Source of the DNA: Fontibacillus phaseoli
Lineage (GTDB): Bacteria > Bacillota > Bacilli > Paenibacillales > Paenibacillaceae
Direction of reading: 5' to 3'
Assembly (NCBI RefSeq): GCF_003337355.1
Contig: NZ_QPJW01000001.1
Location: 1,178,001 to 1,242,000 of the forward strand
Length of the DNA: 64,000 nt
The translations under genes were made by a program, and so were the position numbers. Shown piece by piece: positions 62,426 to 64,000 of this stretch. The number at the start of each line of letters is the position of its first letter. The first letter of the stretch is position 1. The notes below the pieces were generated by a model. The model did no database searches, was not told the origin of the DNA, and worked only from the letters and a program-made list of their open reading frames with translations.

Positions 62426-64000
62426 ATGAAAAAAAGGTTGCTATGGATTCTGAGTGCTGCAATTGCACTAACACCGCTTGTCCCGACTGCAGCAATAGCG
62501 TCTAACGAGAACATTGCACCTTCAAATCAGACACTGGCGATTATCGCTTCTGAGAAAGCGGCGTTGCTTACCGAACAGAACGGTACGACCAGCGTACAGT
62601 ATGCACTGATCGACAATGGCAAGATTACTGTGACAGGACAGTCGGGATTGAACGATATAGAAGGGAAAATCCCTTTGACCGAAGAAACCATGTATGGTAT
62701 CGGATCAACGAGCAAAATGTTTACGACTGTTGCCGTCATGAAATTGGTAGATGAAGGGAAAGTCAATCTAGATACCCCTTTAGTGGAGTACTTAACTGAT
62801 TTCAAAATGATAGATGAACGTTATAAGCAAATTACGCCGCGTATGCTGCTGAACCATTCTTCCGGACTCCAAGGGTCGAGCCTGGGTAGTGCATTTCTGT
62901 TCAATGATAATGACACGTATGCACATGATAATCTGCTAGAGCAATTGTCTACACAGCGTTTAAAAGCTGATCCGGGGGCATTCTCTGTTTATTGCAACGA
63001 CGGATTTACACTGGCTGAGATTCTTGTTGAAAGAGTCAGTGGTATGAAATTCACCACATTCATTCATCAACATATTACCGAACCGTTAGGATTGAAGCAT
63101 ACGAAGACGTCGCAAGACGTATTAGAATTAAGTAAACTTCCGGGTCTTTATTATCCAACATATCCAAAGCAGCAGCTTCCAAATGAAACTGTCAACGTGA
63201 TTGGAACGGGCGGAATTTATTCCACAGCAGAGGACATGGTACAATTTTCGCAAATATTTATGGGGCGTGAAAAAGATGTTCTCTCGGACAGATCGGTACT
63301 AGCAATGGAGCAAGAGGAGTACAACAAGGGAATCTGGCCCAAAGAAGCGGATAGTATAGTTGACTACGGGCTGGGTTGGGATAGTGTAAGATTATTTCCG
63401 TTCAGCGATTATAAAATAAAGGGTCTCAGCAAGGGCGGAGACACGATTTTTTACCACGCCTCTCTCGTGGTGCTTCCAGAGCAGAACATGGCTGCTGCAG
63501 TTCTATCCTCAGGCGGAAGTAGTTCGACAAACGAACTTCTGGCGCACGAACTTCTTCTTCAGGCATTGAAAGAGAAGGGTGAAATCAAAGATATTAAACC
63601 GGAGAAATCATTCGGCACACCTGTTAAGGCTGACATGCCAATCGACATCACCAAATACTCGGGCTATTATGGTGCTACAGGTCAGCAAATTAAAATTGCT
63701 ATTAAGGATGGAGAGCTATCATTATCAGTGCCGAGTGTCCCTGAGTATCCAGAGCAGAAATATGTATATACATCGGAAGGGTCTTTTGTTAACCAAGAAG
63801 GAAGTTCGAAGATCAATATTGTAACCGAAAAAAATGGGCGCACCTACCTGTGGAATAGAGAATATGTAACCGTTCCCGGGTTGGGACAATTGGCAATATC
63901 TCTGTACGTAGCCGAGAAGCTGGAAACTCAGGCCCTATCTAAAGAGAGTGAAGATGTATGGGCAAAGAGAGAAGGCAAAACGTATTATCCTGTGAGTGAG
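62426..64000 (+). CDS. Secreted serine hydrolase, class C beta-lactamase/PBP-like (runs off the window)
   Basis: 525 codons to the window edge with no stop. AAGGAGG precedes the ATG by 8 nt. Signal peptide [20 protein letters not shown] to AIA-S. The active-site motifs of the AmpC/Pbp4-type family are present: STSK with nucleophile Ser (about 94), the Tyr-x-Asn motif as YCN (about 189), and KGG (about 336) in place of KTG or [11 protein letters not shown] and the substrate loop are also present. A second domain begins near 400 ([22 protein letters not shown]), a beta-barrel as in Pbp-E-like esterases. Substrate unknown; peptidase or esterase more likely than antibiotic resistance. Confidence 0.87.
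   Translation, partial: MKKRLLWILSAAIALTPLVPTAAIASNENIAPSNQTLAIIASEKAALLTEQNGTTSVQYALIDNGKITVTGQSGLNDIEGKIPLTEETMYGIGSTSKMFTTVAVMKLVDEGKVNLDTPLVEYLTDFKMIDERYKQITPRMLLNHSSGLQGSSLGSAFLFNDNDTYAHDNLLEQLSTQRLKADPGAFSVYCNDGFTLAEILVERVSGMKFTTFIHQHITEPLGLKHTKTSQDVLELSKLPGLYYPTYPKQQLPNETVNVIGTGGIYSTAEDMVQFSQIFMGREKDVLSDRSVLAMEQEEYNKGIWPKEADSIVDYGLGWDSVRLFPFSDYKIKGLSKGGDTIFYHASLVVLPEQNMAAAVLSSGGSSSTNELLAHELLLQALKEKGEIKDIKPEKSFGTPVKADMPIDITKYSGYYGATGQQIKIAIKDGELSLSVPSVPEYPEQKYVYTSEGSFVNQEGSSKINIVTEKNGRTYLWNREYVTVPGLGQLAISLYVAEKLETQALSKESEDVWAKREGKTYYPVSE

Noticed and set aside
1..64000. CRISPR arrays, tRNA/rRNA genes, insertion sequences, prophage
   Set aside because: No regularly spaced repeats, cloverleaf-like sequences, transposase or phage genes were found on reading either strand.

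Overview
The window reads as a stretch of a spore-forming Bacillales chromosome, most likely Paenibacillus or a close relative (inference). The grounds are B. subtilis-type proteins throughout, cwlJ-gerQ spore genes, AGGAGG-type ribosome sites, frequent GTG/TTG starts, T-box, c-di-AMP and fluoride riboswitches, and many strong intrinsic terminators. No rRNA, tRNA, CRISPR array, insertion sequence or prophage was seen. Most of it is ordinary chromosome. Accessory character appears as decayed genes (about 18.9-19.3, 19.9-21.2, 24.9-25.1 and 60.9-61.0 kb) and an A+T-rich right end (61.2-64.0 kb).

Layout. 0-2.3 kb: end of a two-component system plus a GNAT gene. 2.4-9 kb: glycogen metabolism (glgC divergent from glgBA, then a convergent neopullulanase-type amylase). 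9.4-11.8 kb: polar amino acid ABC transporter. 11.9-13.7 kb: c-di-AMP riboswitch with a LysM-3D wall protein, and a NodB deacetylase. 13.9-17.7 kb: pyrK-pyrD, an LpdD-like small protein, moeA and mobB. 17.8-21.2 kb: XerS-like recombinase, a broken spermidine-synthase-like gene, and a MarR regulator facing a frameshifted MFS pump. 21.4-25 kb: a DUF3900-like gene, then two tandem T-boxes in front of leuA. 25.1-29.8 kb: ldh, a membrane-anchored deacetylase, two small or lipoprotein genes and a DUF2500 protein. 29.9-32.6 kb: FAD oxidoreductase, then cwlJ-gerQ with a sigma-K-like promoter. 32.8-41.7 kb: a CNNM transporter, an ECF sigma/DUF4367 pair, a YteA-like protein, aminopeptidase, Ktr/Trk potassium subunit, AI-2E-type permease and small unknowns. 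41.9-48.6 kb: alcohol dehydrogenase, MerR-thioredoxin operon, isochorismatase, GNATs, an AIM24 protein, and an Rrf2 regulator with a CatE-type dioxygenase. 48.7-50.1 kb: fluoride riboswitch and CLC-F antiporter. 50.3-56.7 kb: a large lipoprotein and a complete bceRS-bceAB bacitracin module. 56.9-60.8 kb: CueP, a ZIP transporter and ahpCF. 61.2-64.0 kb: DinB-like, DUF1905 and serine-hydrolase genes.

Regulation is unusually legible. An Rrf2-type regulator and catE share a GTAAC-N7-GTTAC operator. A MerR gene has a 20-bp-spacer promoter filled by a dyad and is coupled to a WCPPC thioredoxin. A BceR box precedes bceAB, and a PerR/Fur-like box precedes ahpCF. Three copies of a dif-like 11-6-11 inverted repeat (CATAA-N6-TTATG core) lie in intergenic DNA at 21.2, 26.3 and 52.1 kb. 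I did not find one clearly unprecedented multigene system. The best leads are the dif-like repeats, the Rrf2-catE and MerR-thioredoxin circuits, the LpdD-like gene between pyrKD and moeA-mobB, the Gram-positive CueP, and a Cys-rich 61-residue protein with matching ends.
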